Shown here one piece after another: positions 18,060 to 26,102 of a stretch of 64,000 bases of DNA (positions are counted from its first letter, which is position 1; each line of letters starts with the position of its first letter). The stretch is from Myxococcales bacterium (GTDB taxonomy: Bacteria > Myxococcota_A > Polyangia > Nannocystales > Nannocystaceae). A model generated the notes under the pieces. The model saw nothing but the letters and a program-made list of their open reading frames with translations. It was not told where the DNA came from and ran no database searches. Both the position numbers and the translations under genes were made by a program. The stretch lies in the NCBI GenBank assembly GCA_020633315.1, contig JACKDV010000019.1, positions 62,001-126,000 on the forward strand, in the 5' to 3' direction.

Positions 18060-18509
18060 TCACTCCTTCAGCGGCTGGTTGCCCTGCTCGCCGCCGAGCT
18101 TGGGCAGGTGCTCGATCCCCTCCACCCACGGCACGCGCACGTCCCAGTACACGTTGGCGACGGGCTTGCGGTCGAGCTCGCCCTCGAGGTTGGCCAGGGC
18201 CACGTGCACCTCGCCCGGCCAGCGCTCGCCGCCGAAGAGCATGGTGCTGCCGCAGCGACCGCAGAAGCCCCGCCACGCCCGCTCCGACGAGGCGAAGCGC
18301 ACCAGCAGCTCCTCGCCCGCGGTGATGCGGAAGCGATCCTCGGGCACGCCGAACCAGGTGACCACGCCGGCCCCGTGGGCGCGGCGGCACATCGAGCAGT
18401 GGCAGTGGGCGCACCACTTGCTGGGCAGGGTGATCTCGAAGCGGACGGCGCCGCACAGGCAGCCGCCCTCGCGCTTGGACTCGGTTGCCGCGGAGGCCGA
18501 CTCGGTCAT
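18060..18509 (-). CDS. GFA-domain (glutathione-dependent formaldehyde-activating-like) zinc protein
   Basis: The 149-residue protein carries the Mss4-like GFA/CENP-V zinc fold. The Cys motifs are GGCLCGAVRF, CAHCHCSMCRRAHG and GFCGRCGSTM. Family members coordinate two zinc ions and were first described in formaldehyde/glutathione chemistry; most have unknown substrates. A TATCAT hexamer six bases before the ATG suggests its own leaderless promoter, although the gene also lies 37 bases downstream of the Tgt-like gene on the same strand. Confidence 0.9.
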   Translation of the reverse strand: MTESASAATESKREGGCLCGAVRFEITLPSKWCAHCHCSMCRRAHGAGVVTWFGVPEDRFRITAGEELLVRFASSERAWRGFCGRCGSTMLFGGERWPGEVHVALANLEGELDRKPVANVYWDVRVPWVEGIEHLPKLGGEQGNQPLKE

Positions 18510-18546
18510 GCGTCGATGATACGGCGAGCGGGGCGGTTGGCGGGCG

Positions 18547-19647
18547 TCAACCCGGGGAGGCGCCGTGCTCCCGCAGGTGCTCGCAGAGCTGGCTGTAGAA
18601 GCGCAGGTTGTGGAGGCTGGCCAGGCGCAGGGCCAGGGGGTCCTCGCAGCGGAACAGGTGGTGCAGGTAGCCGCGGCCGTAGCGGCGGCAGCACAGCGCG
18701 TCGCAGCTCGGGCTGATGGGCTCGTCGGCGGTGGCGTGCTTCTTGTCGAGGATGTAGAGCTTCTCGTAGAAGCCGGGGCCGGCCGTCAGCGGACCGTCGG
18801 GCAGCGCGTGGCGGAAGGAGTAGAGCCGGTGGTGCCGGGCGTCGCGGGTGGGCAGGCTGCAGTCGAACACCGCGGGGCGCCCCAGGGCGGTGATGGCCAC
18901 CAGGTGCTCGGGCTTGCCCACGCCCAGCGCGAACAGGGGGGCGGTGGCGGGCAGCAGCTCGTGCAGCAGCGCGAACATCTCGAGCTGCAGCGCGCCCTCC
19001 TCGTCGAGCGGCCAGCCGCCGAAGCCGAAGGCGGTGAGGCCCGCGTCGAGCAGCGCCTGGGCGCACTCGCGGCGCAGGCCCGCGTCGTTGCCTCCCTGCA
19101 CGGGCGCCACCAGGATCGGCGGCGGTCCCTCGCTGCGGCGCTGGGCGAGCTGCCGCTGCCACTCCTCTCGCGCCCGCTTGGCCCAGGCCACCGTGCGATC
19201 GACCGCGCGTCGCTGCTCGTCGGGCGGCGCCTCGGGGCCCGTGCAGTCGTCGAGCGCCACCATCACGTCGGCGCCCAGGCGGAACTGGGTCTGCACCACC
19301 TTCTCGGGGGTGAGCACCAGCTTGTCGCGGCCGTCGGGGGGCCGGAAGATCACCTCGTGGTCGCGGATCTGCCCGTGCTTGGGGTTCTCGCGGATCAGCG
19401 AGAACACCTGGAAGCCGCCCGAGTCGGTCACGATGGGGCCCGACCAGCCTGCGAACGCATGCAGGCCGCCCAGGCGCTGCACCACGCGGATGCCCGGGCG
19501 GGTCATCAGGTGGTAGGCGTTGATCATCAGGCCGGGGATCCCCACCGCCTCGAGATCGCTGGCGTCGACCGAGCGCACGAAGCCGCGGGTGGCATCGGGG
19601 ATGTAGCAGGGCGCCCGCAGGGGGCCGTGGGCGGTGGTGATCTCCAT
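18547..19647 (-). CDS. Queuine tRNA-ribosyltransferase (Tgt)-like transglycosylase
   Basis: The 366-residue protein matches tRNA-guanine transglycosylase, which swaps guanine for a 7-deazaguanine base. Catalytic landmarks are present: Asp75 in VTDSGGFQVFSL, VALDDCTGP (133-134), APVQGGND (181-188) and the nucleophile Asp262 in FDCSLPTRDAR. The family's GLAVGE loop is replaced by GFGGWPLDEE. The zinc site CxCxxC...H reads CDALCC...H (Cys315, Ala317, extra Cys319, Cys320, His346), so one canonical ligand is missing and another Cys lies two residues away. A GTG at 19656 would overlap the upstream stop (GTGA); ATG 19647 starts MEITTAHGPL. It is coupled to the PhzF-like gene. No other queuosine genes are nearby. 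Confidence 0.85.
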   Translation of the reverse strand: MEITTAHGPLRAPCYIPDATRGFVRSVDASDLEAVGIPGLMINAYHLMTRPGIRVVQRLGGLHAFAGWSGPIVTDSGGFQVFSLIRENPKHGQIRDHEVIFRPPDGRDKLVLTPEKVVQTQFRLGADVMVALDDCTGPEAPPDEQRRAVDRTVAWAKRAREEWQRQLAQRRSEGPPPILVAPVQGGNDAGLRRECAQALLDAGLTAFGFGGWPLDEEGALQLEMFALLHELLPATAPLFALGVGKPEHLVAITALGRPAVFDCSLPTRDARHHRLYSFRHALPDGPLTAGPGFYEKLYILDKKHATADEPISPSCDALCCRRYGRGYLHHLFRCEDPLALRLASLHNLRFYSQLCEHLREHGASPG

Positions 19648-19652
19648 GGAGC

Positions 19653-20444
19653 TCACGCGTCGGGGAGCTCGATCGTGCCCTCGAGGTAGAGCGCGGCACG
19701 TCCGGCCAGCTCCACTCGATCGCCGCGCAGGGTGCAGCCGAGCTCTCCGCCGCGCGCCGACACCTGCCGGGCGCGCAGCGAGGCCTTGCCCAGGCGCTCG
19801 GCCCAGTAGGGGGTGAGGTTGCAGTGGGCGCTGCCCGTCACCGGATCCTCGTCGATGCCCACGTGCGGGGCGAAGTAGCGGGAGACGAAGTCCACCTCGT
19901 CGCCGGGCGCGGTCACGATGAGACCGTCGCCCTCCATGGTCACCAGGTAGACCAGGTCGGGATCGAGGGCGCGCACCGTGGCCTCGTCCTCGAACACGGC
20001 CATGGTCTTGACCGCGCGCCGCAGCTCCACCGGCTCCACGCCACCGAGCGCCTCGACCAGGCCGGGGGGGATCGGCACCGGCTTGGTGGGGCGGGCCGGC
20101 AGGTCCATCACCAGCTCGTCGCCGCGACGCTCCACGGTGAGCAGGCCGGCCTCGCGGGTGTGGAAGCGCAGGCGCTCGCGCCCCGGGTGCTGGCGCAGCA
20201 GCACGAACGCCGTGGCCAGCGTGGCGTGGCCGCACAGGTCGACCTCGGCCGCGGGCGTGAACCAGCGCAGCTCCCAGTCGTCGCCCTGGGGCACGAGGAA
20301 GGCGGTCTCGCTGAGGTTGTTCTCGGCCGCGATCGCCTGCAGCAGCGCATCGTCGAGCCAGCGGGGCAGGGGACAGACGGCCGCGGGGTTGCCCGCGAAG
20401 GGGCGCTCGGTGAAGGCGTCGACCTGGTAGAGGGGCAGCTTCAT
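19653..20444 (-). CDS. PhzF-family isomerase
   Basis: The 263-residue protein has the two-domain diaminopimelate-epimerase-like fold of PhzF. The catalytic Glu46 is in ENNLSETAFL, followed by FTPAAEVDLCGHATLATA and GIDEDPVTGSAHCNL. PhzF itself isomerises a phenazine precursor, but most homologues outside phenazine clusters have unknown substrates, and no phenazine genes are here. The start MKLPLYQVDAF fits the family. The stop abuts the Tgt-like gene, giving a two-gene operon. Confidence 0.92.
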   Translation of the reverse strand: MKLPLYQVDAFTERPFAGNPAAVCPLPRWLDDALLQAIAAENNLSETAFLVPQGDDWELRWFTPAAEVDLCGHATLATAFVLLRQHPGRERLRFHTREAGLLTVERRGDELVMDLPARPTKPVPIPPGLVEALGGVEPVELRRAVKTMAVFEDEATVRALDPDLVYLVTMEGDGLIVTAPGDEVDFVSRYFAPHVGIDEDPVTGSAHCNLTPYWAERLGKASLRARQVSARGGELGCTLRGDRVELAGRAALYLEGTIELPDA

Positions 20445-20492
20445 GACGGCACCGCGGCGCCCAGCATAGCGCGCGCGGCTCGATCGCATAGG

Positions 20493-20525
20493 GGGCGGCC
20501 GGATCGAGAACCGATCCGGCCGCCC
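20493..20525 (-). terminator. Perfect 14-bp hairpin terminator
   Basis: GGGCGGCCGGATCG (20493-20506) pairs perfectly with CGATCCGGCCGCCC (20512-20525) around an AGAAC loop. It lies 28 bases downstream of the stop of the 20554-21075 gene on the minus strand and upstream of the PhzF-like gene. It therefore probably ends the first transcript. Confidence 0.7.
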
Positions 20526-20553
20526 GGGCTTCGTCGCCGTCGCGGCCGGCTGG

Positions 20554-21075
20554 CTACGCCGCCTCGCGGGGTCGGCTGGCCAGGAGCTTGGCGTAGAGCC
20601 GAGCCCTCGCCGCGGGCTGCTGGGGACGCGCCCAGTCCCAGCCCATCGCGCCCCAGTCGGGGTCGTGGGGGTGCAGCCCCATCGCCTCCACGTAGCTGCC
20701 GGTGACCACGAAGAACTGCCGGCGGTAGGCCAGCAGGTAGCCGCGGGTTAGCTCGCGGGTGCGCCGGGCCTCGTCATAGGCCGCGAACCACTGGTTGGTG
20801 AAGCCGCCGCAGCCCCGGGGGTACAGCAGCGTGCCGAAGTCGAGCTCGTCGGGGTCACCGGCGAGCACGCGGTGGGCGTGGGGCCAGCCCGCAAAGCCCA
20901 GCTCGCGGCCGATCACGGCCAGGCAGTGCTTGCGCTGGATCTGCTCGGGATCGGGGACCTCGCCCCCGAATTCCGGCAGACGAGCCAGGCGCAGCCGCGC
21001 CTCCTCGTCGCCGTCGCGCACGCGCCGGTGCAGCAGCCGTGCGCGCGCCTTCGCTTCCTCGATCGCATCGTTCAT
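20554..21075 (-). CDS. Conserved hypothetical protein with HCLAVIGRELGFAGWPHAHR motif
   Basis: The 173-residue soluble protein starts MNDAIEEAKARARLLHRRVR. It contains a segment of the type 'hxLAVIARExGFxSWPxhKxxh' (residues about 45-65), a motif that recurs in many small bacterial proteins and at the N-termini of some ankyrin-repeat proteins. The rest is rich in aromatic residues (FTNQWFAAYDEARR, YLLAYRRQFFVVTG, DPDWGAMGWDWARP). No enzyme motif is visible. The ATG has a good Shine-Dalgarno (AGAGGAACGA) nine bases upstream, which sets the start against a longer upstream frame. Confidence 0.75.
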   Translation of the reverse strand: MNDAIEEAKARARLLHRRVRDGDEEARLRLARLPEFGGEVPDPEQIQRKHCLAVIGRELGFAGWPHAHRVLAGDPDELDFGTLLYPRGCGGFTNQWFAAYDEARRTRELTRGYLLAYRRQFFVVTGSYVEAMGLHPHDPDWGAMGWDWARPQQPAARARLYAKLLASRPREAA

Positions 21076-21377
21076 CGCTCGTTCGTTCCTCTGGTCGTGG
21101 CCGGCACCCGCTCCTCTAGGCCGAAGGGAACGCAACGTGGGACGTGCGTCGTGGATGTGGGTACAGGGTGGCAGCGCCTCTTGGCGGGCAGGGCACCCCT
21201 GCGTGCCCGATTGGCGGAGGATACTGCACTCGCGGCGAGGCGCAAGGAGATCATCGAGCGATTCGTTGGTGGGAGCGGCCACGGACCGGCCCGAGCCCTT
21301 GCTCTGCTCCGATTGAATCCCCGACCCGGTCGCGCGTGGACCAAGGGGCTCGACCGCGCCGCGACCTGGAGACGTGA
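21076..21377. other. 302-bp intergenic region between divergent genes
   Basis: This stretch separates the minus-strand gene starting at 21075 from the plus-strand gene starting at 21378. It should hold both promoters. It contains GGATACT at about 21219-21225 as a possible -10 element and an imperfect repeat of TTGGCGG (about 21181 and 21211). I see no convincing gene, hairpin or operator in it. Confidence 0.4.
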
Positions 21378-22052
21378 ATGGACAACCCGTCCGAGCAGTG
21401 GACCATCATCCTCAATGTCCTCAACGCGTACTACGAGCGCAACAAGGACAACGCGGAGGTGGCGGCGTACGCCCACCAGATCCAGCAGCTCGCCCAGCAG
21501 TGCCATGCGCAGCGCGAGGAGGCGGGCGGGTGGGCTGGTGAGTTCACCCGGGCCCTGCTGCTCATCGCGGCGCGCGACACCGCCGCTCGCCAGGAGCACT
21601 GGGACAACCCTCCCGACGCGTGGTGGCGCTCCTCGTGCGAGCTGGTCCTGGGCAGCCTCTGCGGCACGATGCAGGCCGGAGGCGAGCACTTCAGCGAGCA
21701 CCTCGCCCCGGGCTTCTACCAGTACATCAAGACGCGGCTGGTCAAGGTCGGACGCAGCGGCTCCCCCGATGGCGCCTACGAGCGGATCCGAGCCGACATG
21801 ATCAAGATCATCGAGGAGCACAAGAAGCTCATCAAGCTCGCGGTCGCTCCCGCGGCCGCGAACGTGCACGAGTACGGCCCGAGCCTGGTTCGGTCGCTCA
21901 TCGCGTTCAACATCGGTGGCGACGCCACCGACCTGCGCAAGCGCACCCTCGACCGCATCCGCCTCGAGCTGGCCGAAGAGGGGCTCATCACCCGCAGCCA
22001 GGGCGTCCAGCTGCTGTCGCTGTTCTCCACGGTGGGCTTCGGCGGCTTCTGA
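21378..22052 (+). CDS. Hypothetical helical protein
   Basis: The 224-residue protein has no signal peptide or membrane segment. It looks largely alpha-helical: NVLNAYYERNKDNAEVAAY, HQIQQLAQQCHAQREE, YERIRADMIKIIEEHKKLI and DLRKRTLDRIRLELAEEGLI. The tail is Gly/Phe-rich (LFSTVGFGGF). I do not recognise the family. The start ATG follows GGAGACGTGA, a usable Shine-Dalgarno. Codon use is somewhat less G+C-extreme than in its neighbours. Confidence 0.65.
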   Translation: MDNPSEQWTIILNVLNAYYERNKDNAEVAAYAHQIQQLAQQCHAQREEAGGWAGEFTRALLLIAARDTAARQEHWDNPPDAWWRSSCELVLGSLCGTMQAGGEHFSEHLAPGFYQYIKTRLVKVGRSGSPDGAYERIRADMIKIIEEHKKLIKLAVAPAAANVHEYGPSLVRSLIAFNIGGDATDLRKRTLDRIRLELAEEGLITRSQGVQLLSLFSTVGFGGF

Positions 22053-22163
22053 GCGCTTCCTCGGGGTCTCCGCCCCGGCGGAGGCCCGATCCGCTCGTGA
22101 CGTCGACGTCGTAGGCGCAGTCGCCCGCACGGGCAACGCCGGTGACCTGGGTTGCGGCCGCGA

Positions 22164-22397
22164 TCAGCGACACCGTCGCAGGCCGAGCTGGGCCGAATCG
22201 TCACGGGCACCGTAGTAGACGAATCGAGTGGGTAGGACGATCGCAGCATGGGCTTGCATCTCGACGTCGGCGCGAGAGCCATCGGCTGATAGGTCCTGAG
22301 CGGCAAAGAGCCCCACGATCCCAGCGATCACGACAAGACCCCACCCGAGCATCGCGACTCCGGTCCCTGGGTCCTTGGCCCCACCCCGTACGCACAT
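22164..22397 (-). CDS. Possible small single-helix membrane protein
   Basis: A 77-codon frame (MCVRGGAKDPGTG) contains one clear hydrophobic helix (MLGWGLVVIAGIVGLFAAQ) followed by a polar, presumably external, tail. The ATG at 22352 would give a 62-residue version. This is the only coding candidate in the otherwise gene-free stretch 22053-22555, which also has no obvious repeat or terminator. The coding evidence is only the helix and the composition, so the call is tentative. Confidence 0.3.
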   Translation of the reverse strand: MCVRGGAKDPGTGVAMLGWGLVVIAGIVGLFAAQDLSADGSRADVEMQAHAAIVLPTRFVYYGARDDSAQLGLRRCR

Positions 22398-22555
22398 CCC
22401 GTGTCGCCCGGTCGCTCGCCGGGCAGCGGCAGACCCGAGCCCACTCGTGGCGCGGTCCTTCCGATGAGCCATTCCTCGGGAATGGAGATCGACATTCTGC
22501 GTGCTGCTGTACGGAGCGGTGACTCACCTCTCGCCCGACCATTCCCGCGAGACGC

Positions 22556-24556
22556 TCACCCCGGGTCGCCCACCCGTAGCTCGATCTCCCCCTCGCCGGG
22601 CGCCTCCCGCCCCGCGTGCAGGTCGAAGCGCATCCCGTGCCGCCGTGCATGCTCGAGGTCCGGCACCACCACCTTGCCTCGCACCCGCACGGCCTTGCCC
22701 TCGCGCGTCACCGTGAGCTCGGGCGGCGTGGGGAAATCGGGCACGGCCGCGATGATGTTGGCGTAGCTCTGCGCCAGGGTCTCCGCCTTGGTGGCCGCGG
22801 CCTCGTCGACGAAGCTCGCGGACACGTCCACGCCGACCTCGTCCCACACCTCCACGCCGCCGCCCACCGAGAGCATGCCCAGCGGCAGCAGGCCGGGCTC
22901 GGGCTCGGCCACCACCCAGATGGGCGCGGAGAGATCGACCGAGCGGATCACCCGGTCGCGCAGCGCCGCGGAGCTGGGCTCGCCCGCGAGCTTGGCGTCG
23001 AGCTGCTCCACGGTGACGTCCTCGCGCAAGCTCATGAGCACGGTGCTGCCCCGGTGCGCGATGGTGACGGTCACCGCCTCCTCGCCGGGGTGGCCGATCC
23101 GCAGCCGACGGTAGGGCCCGAGCTCCGACTCGACGATCTGCGGCGGCTCGCCCCCGTCGGGCGGACGAGCCCCGGCGAGCTCGTCGAGGCAGGGCTGGAG
23201 CTGCGAGGGCTCCCAGTCGCCGTGGATCACCACCTCGCGCGGCCCGGCCGAGGTGAAGGCGACGACGACCTTGTGGGTGCGATCGACCACGTCCTCCTTG
23301 CAGCGCTTCAGCGCCACCGGCCGCTCCGCGAGCAGGGCGTTGCCGAGCTTGGTCACCAGTGGCGCCTGCCGTAGCTCGCTCCAGTCGACCCCCGCCACCC
23401 CGACCACGTCGGGATCGAGGATCGCCAGCTCGTTCGCCGGCCAGCGATTGAGCTGCTTGGCGGGATCGGGCACGGCATCGGGAAGCTCGGCGGTCTCGGT
23501 CCCCTCGCTCGGCTCGGCCCCCGACGAGTCGCTCCCGCGGGGCTCGACCGGATCGCCTCCCCCATGGAGGCCCCACGCGAGCGCGACCGTGGCCGCAGCC
23601 GCGGCCACGCCACCAGCCACCCACCACCGCCGACGCGAGGACCGGGCCTCCACCGCAGTGGTCGCCCGCCCCTCTGCGCCGAGGCTCGACAGCGCGGCCC
23701 GGATCTCACTGGCCGCCTGGAACCGCCGATCCCGATTGGACTCGAGCGCCCGCAGCACGATCTCGTCGAGCTCGGCATCCCCCCGCCCCAGCTCCGAGGG
23801 CGCAGGGAAGCGCCCCACCGGCAGCTGCCCCGTGAGCATCTCGTAGAACACCACCCCGATCGCAAAGATGTCGCAGCGCTGGTCCACCGAGTCGGGGTCG
23901 CGCAATTGCTCGGGCGCCATGTACTGCGGCGTGCCCAGCACCCGACGCGTGCGCGTGGCGGTGCCCCGCCGCTCCATCTGCTGCAGCTTGGCCAGCCCGA
24001 AGTCGGCCACCCGGACCCGCCCGCGCCGATCGACGAGCACGTTCTCGGGCTTGATGTCGCGGTGCACCACCCCCTGCTCGTGCGCATAGGCCAGCGCGTC
24101 GCAGAGCTGGTCGACGATCACGGTGGCCTGGGCGTCGCTCAGCCCCTGCTCGATCAGCTCGCGCAGGTTGGGCCCGTCGACCAGCTCCATCACCAGGTAG
24201 CACACGCCCGCAGCCTGGCCGAAGTCGTGCACCCGCACGATGCCGGGATGGTCGAGGCGGGCGAGAGCCTTGGCCTCGCGCTCGAAGCGACGCACGAGCT
24301 CGGGGTCGCGGCCGAGCTCGGGGCTCATCAGCTTGACGGCCACGTCGCGGTCGAGCCGGACCTGCCGCGCCCGGTACACGATGCCCATGCCGCCCCGCCC
24401 CAGGCAGCTGCGCAGCTCGAGGTCGGGGCACGCACACAGGAACTCTCCGAGATCGATCTCCCCCTCGAGGTCGACGTCGCCGCCCCCCAGGCCGAGGGTG
24501 AGCAGCTCGACCGGCGGAGGACGGGAGGGAACGACGGCGGGGGAGGGCTCGGGCAT
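22556..24556 (-). CDS. Membrane Ser/Thr protein kinase with large ectodomain
   Basis: The 666-residue Hanks-type kinase has a Gly loop GRGGMGIVY (about 53-61), Lys75 in VAVKLM, catalytic Asp167 in VVHRDIKPENVL, DFG at 185-187 and the APE-region YMAPEQL. Residues about 290-308 form a juxtamembrane linker, and 311-330 are one membrane helix (WWVAGGVAAAAATVALAWGL). The remaining ~335 residues should lie outside the cytoplasm. Parts of this ectodomain align in order with the neighbouring lipoprotein at 24576-25433, for example GVDWSELRQAPLV with HVDLDAVKGAPWM and HGMRFDLHAGREAPG with HARFHAGHPPHG. The ectodomain may be a sensor that shares its ligand with the lipoprotein (inference). The two genes are 19 bases apart. 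Confidence 0.92.
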   Translation of the reverse strand: MPEPSPAVVPSRPPPVELLTLGLGGGDVDLEGEIDLGEFLCACPDLELRSCLGRGGMGIVYRARQVRLDRDVAVKLMSPELGRDPELVRRFEREAKALARLDHPGIVRVHDFGQAAGVCYLVMELVDGPNLRELIEQGLSDAQATVIVDQLCDALAYAHEQGVVHRDIKPENVLVDRRGRVRVADFGLAKLQQMERRGTATRTRRVLGTPQYMAPEQLRDPDSVDQRCDIFAIGVVFYEMLTGQLPVGRFPAPSELGRGDAELDEIVLRALESNRDRRFQAASEIRAALSSLGAEGRATTAVEARSSRRRWWVAGGVAAAAATVALAWGLHGGGDPVEPRGSDSSGAEPSEGTETAELPDAVPDPAKQLNRWPANELAILDPDVVGVAGVDWSELRQAPLVTKLGNALLAERPVALKRCKEDVVDRTHKVVVAFTSAGPREVVIHGDWEPSQLQPCLDELAGARPPDGGEPPQIVESELGPYRRLRIGHPGEEAVTVTIAHRGSTVLMSLREDVTVEQLDAKLAGEPSSAALRDRVIRSVDLSAPIWVVAEPEPGLLPLGMLSVGGGVEVWDEVGVDVSASFVDEAAATKAETLAQSYANIIAAVPDFPTPPELTVTREGKAVRVRGKVVVPDLEHARRHGMRFDLHAGREAPGEGEIELRVGDPG

Positions 24557-24575
24557 GGCTCACCAGGAGCGAGGC

Positions 24576-25433
24576 TCACTCGGACTCGAAGCGGATCTCC
24601 ACGCCGGACTCGCCGTGGGGAGGATGGCCGGCATGGAAGCGGGCGTGCGCCTGGTGGCGCTCCTTGCCCTTGGCCACGAGGGTCTTCATCTGCTTGGGGG
24701 AGAGGCTCAGGTCGGCGGAGAGCGACTTGCCGCTCGAGCCCAGGCTGACGGCGGAGGCCAGGTCGCCCACCTCGTCGCTGAGGCTGAGCGCGGTCAGGCC
24801 CAGGGTGGCCTTGCCGTAGGTCTCGGCGGCCTTGGCCTCGTCGACGAAGCGCAGCTCGGCGTGGGCGCTCAGACCCTTGCTGGGATCGGCCCAGGCCACG
24901 ACCGACTCGATCGGCTGCTCCTTGCCCTTCATGTTGGCGGCGATCCACAGCGCCTGGCCGCCGCTGGGATCGGCGGCGAGCAGGCCGTCGAGGCGATCGC
25001 GGCTGGGCGTGAGGTCGCCGCCGAAGACCACGAGCACGCCCTCGGCCATGAGCGTGGCCTCGGGCTTGGGGTGATCGCCCCGCGGGGGACGAGTGGCGAC
25101 GTGAGCATCGAGGTGATCGATGCAGGCGTTGGCCTGCGCGGCGTCGAAGCTGCCCTCGAGGTAGACCTCGAACGCGTCCTCGTTGGCCCCGAAGCTGAGG
25201 GCCTGGGTCTGCTGGATCACGTCGGCGCAGGGGCCGAGCTGGCCGTCGACCTCGAGCTTGCCGTCCTTCAGCGCGTCCTTCATCCAGGGGGCACCCTTGA
25301 CCGCATCGAGGTCGACGTGGCCGACGGCGCGGTAGTCGATGGGCGCCGCACCGGGAGCTTCGGCATCGCAGGCAGTGGTCGAGCCGGCGAGGAGCAGGGC
25401 GGTCAGCGCGAGGTGCGTGGGGGATTTCGTCAT
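24576..25433 (-). CDS. Lipoprotein related to the adjacent kinase ectodomain
   Basis: The 285-residue protein has signal sequence MTKSPTHLALTALLLAGSTT followed by Ala and the lipobox Cys (TTAC). The mature part appears to contain two alpha/beta modules: residues 30-110 with GPCADVIQQTQALSFGANED and a conserved Cys pair, and residues 115-285. Its order of motifs mirrors the C-terminal half of the kinase encoded downstream, including the paired Cys (CADVIQ...ANACIDHL against CKEDVVD...QPCLDEL). It is probably the first gene of a two-gene operon. I do not recognise a named domain. Confidence 0.75.
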   Translation of the reverse strand: MTKSPTHLALTALLLAGSTTACDAEAPGAAPIDYRAVGHVDLDAVKGAPWMKDALKDGKLEVDGQLGPCADVIQQTQALSFGANEDAFEVYLEGSFDAAQANACIDHLDAHVATRPPRGDHPKPEATLMAEGVLVVFGGDLTPSRDRLDGLLAADPSGGQALWIAANMKGKEQPIESVVAWADPSKGLSAHAELRFVDEAKAAETYGKATLGLTALSLSDEVGDLASAVSLGSSGKSLSADLSLSPKQMKTLVAKGKERHQAHARFHAGHPPHGESGVEIRFESE

Positions 25434-26102
25434 GCCGAGTCCTGACGGAACCAGGGGGCAACGTAACGGGGCCGCGGCAGGAAATTCGCAAATGGGCGCA
25501 TACGGGCGTTCCTCACCGCTTGGCGAGCGAATTCCGAGGCGCCGGGCCGCGCCCGCGAGAGCGGACTCCCGGGTGGCCGGAATTCTGGCCGGCGGTGTGG
25601 TGGGGCAGCGCGATCACCCCCGACCAGTGGCACCACATCTACCAAGTGCGGCTGTCCGAGGTCGCGCGCTACGACTCCGACTTCGAGCTCGCGCAACCCT
25701 GGGAGAGCAGGATCGAGTGGGATCGGCGTGCGCCGCGAGGTGAGCGAGCCCGCGGCTTCGGGGGGCTCGGCCCGGCCGTGGCATGCGGAGGCGGTCTCGT
25801 CGCGCGCTCGAGCCGGGGCGCCGCTCTCCCACGGGTGCGAGGCTCGTCGGTTGACCGATGGCCACCGCGAACCTATCGTGCGCTCGTCCATGTGGGCCTG
25901 AGCACACCGGTCGCCGCCCGTCACCGCGGCATGCCCTGATCCCCGCCGCCGATGCGGCGGGCGGGTGTGCCGTGCTCGGGCCGTGATCGGTGTCGGCGTT
26001 CCTTCGTGGGTGCCGCGCGAGCGCTCGTCGACGAGCGACCGACGCGCCCCTTCGCTCGACCCCGTGCGAGCCGGAACCGCCGGCTCGGAAATCGCAGACC
26101 CC
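25434..26102. other. 669-bp region without a confident gene; possible remnant and hairpin
   Basis: This stretch separates a minus-strand lipoprotein gene from plus-strand rsgA. On the plus strand about 25576-25734 encodes WPEFWPAVWWGSAITPDQWH and IYQVRLSEVARYDSDFEL. This has an unusually protein-like, Trp-rich composition but no start and no continuing domain; it may be a decayed gene. A perfect 8-bp hairpin CCCGCCGC-CGAT-GCGGCGGG lies at 25942-25961. I see no RNA gene. Confidence 0.35.
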
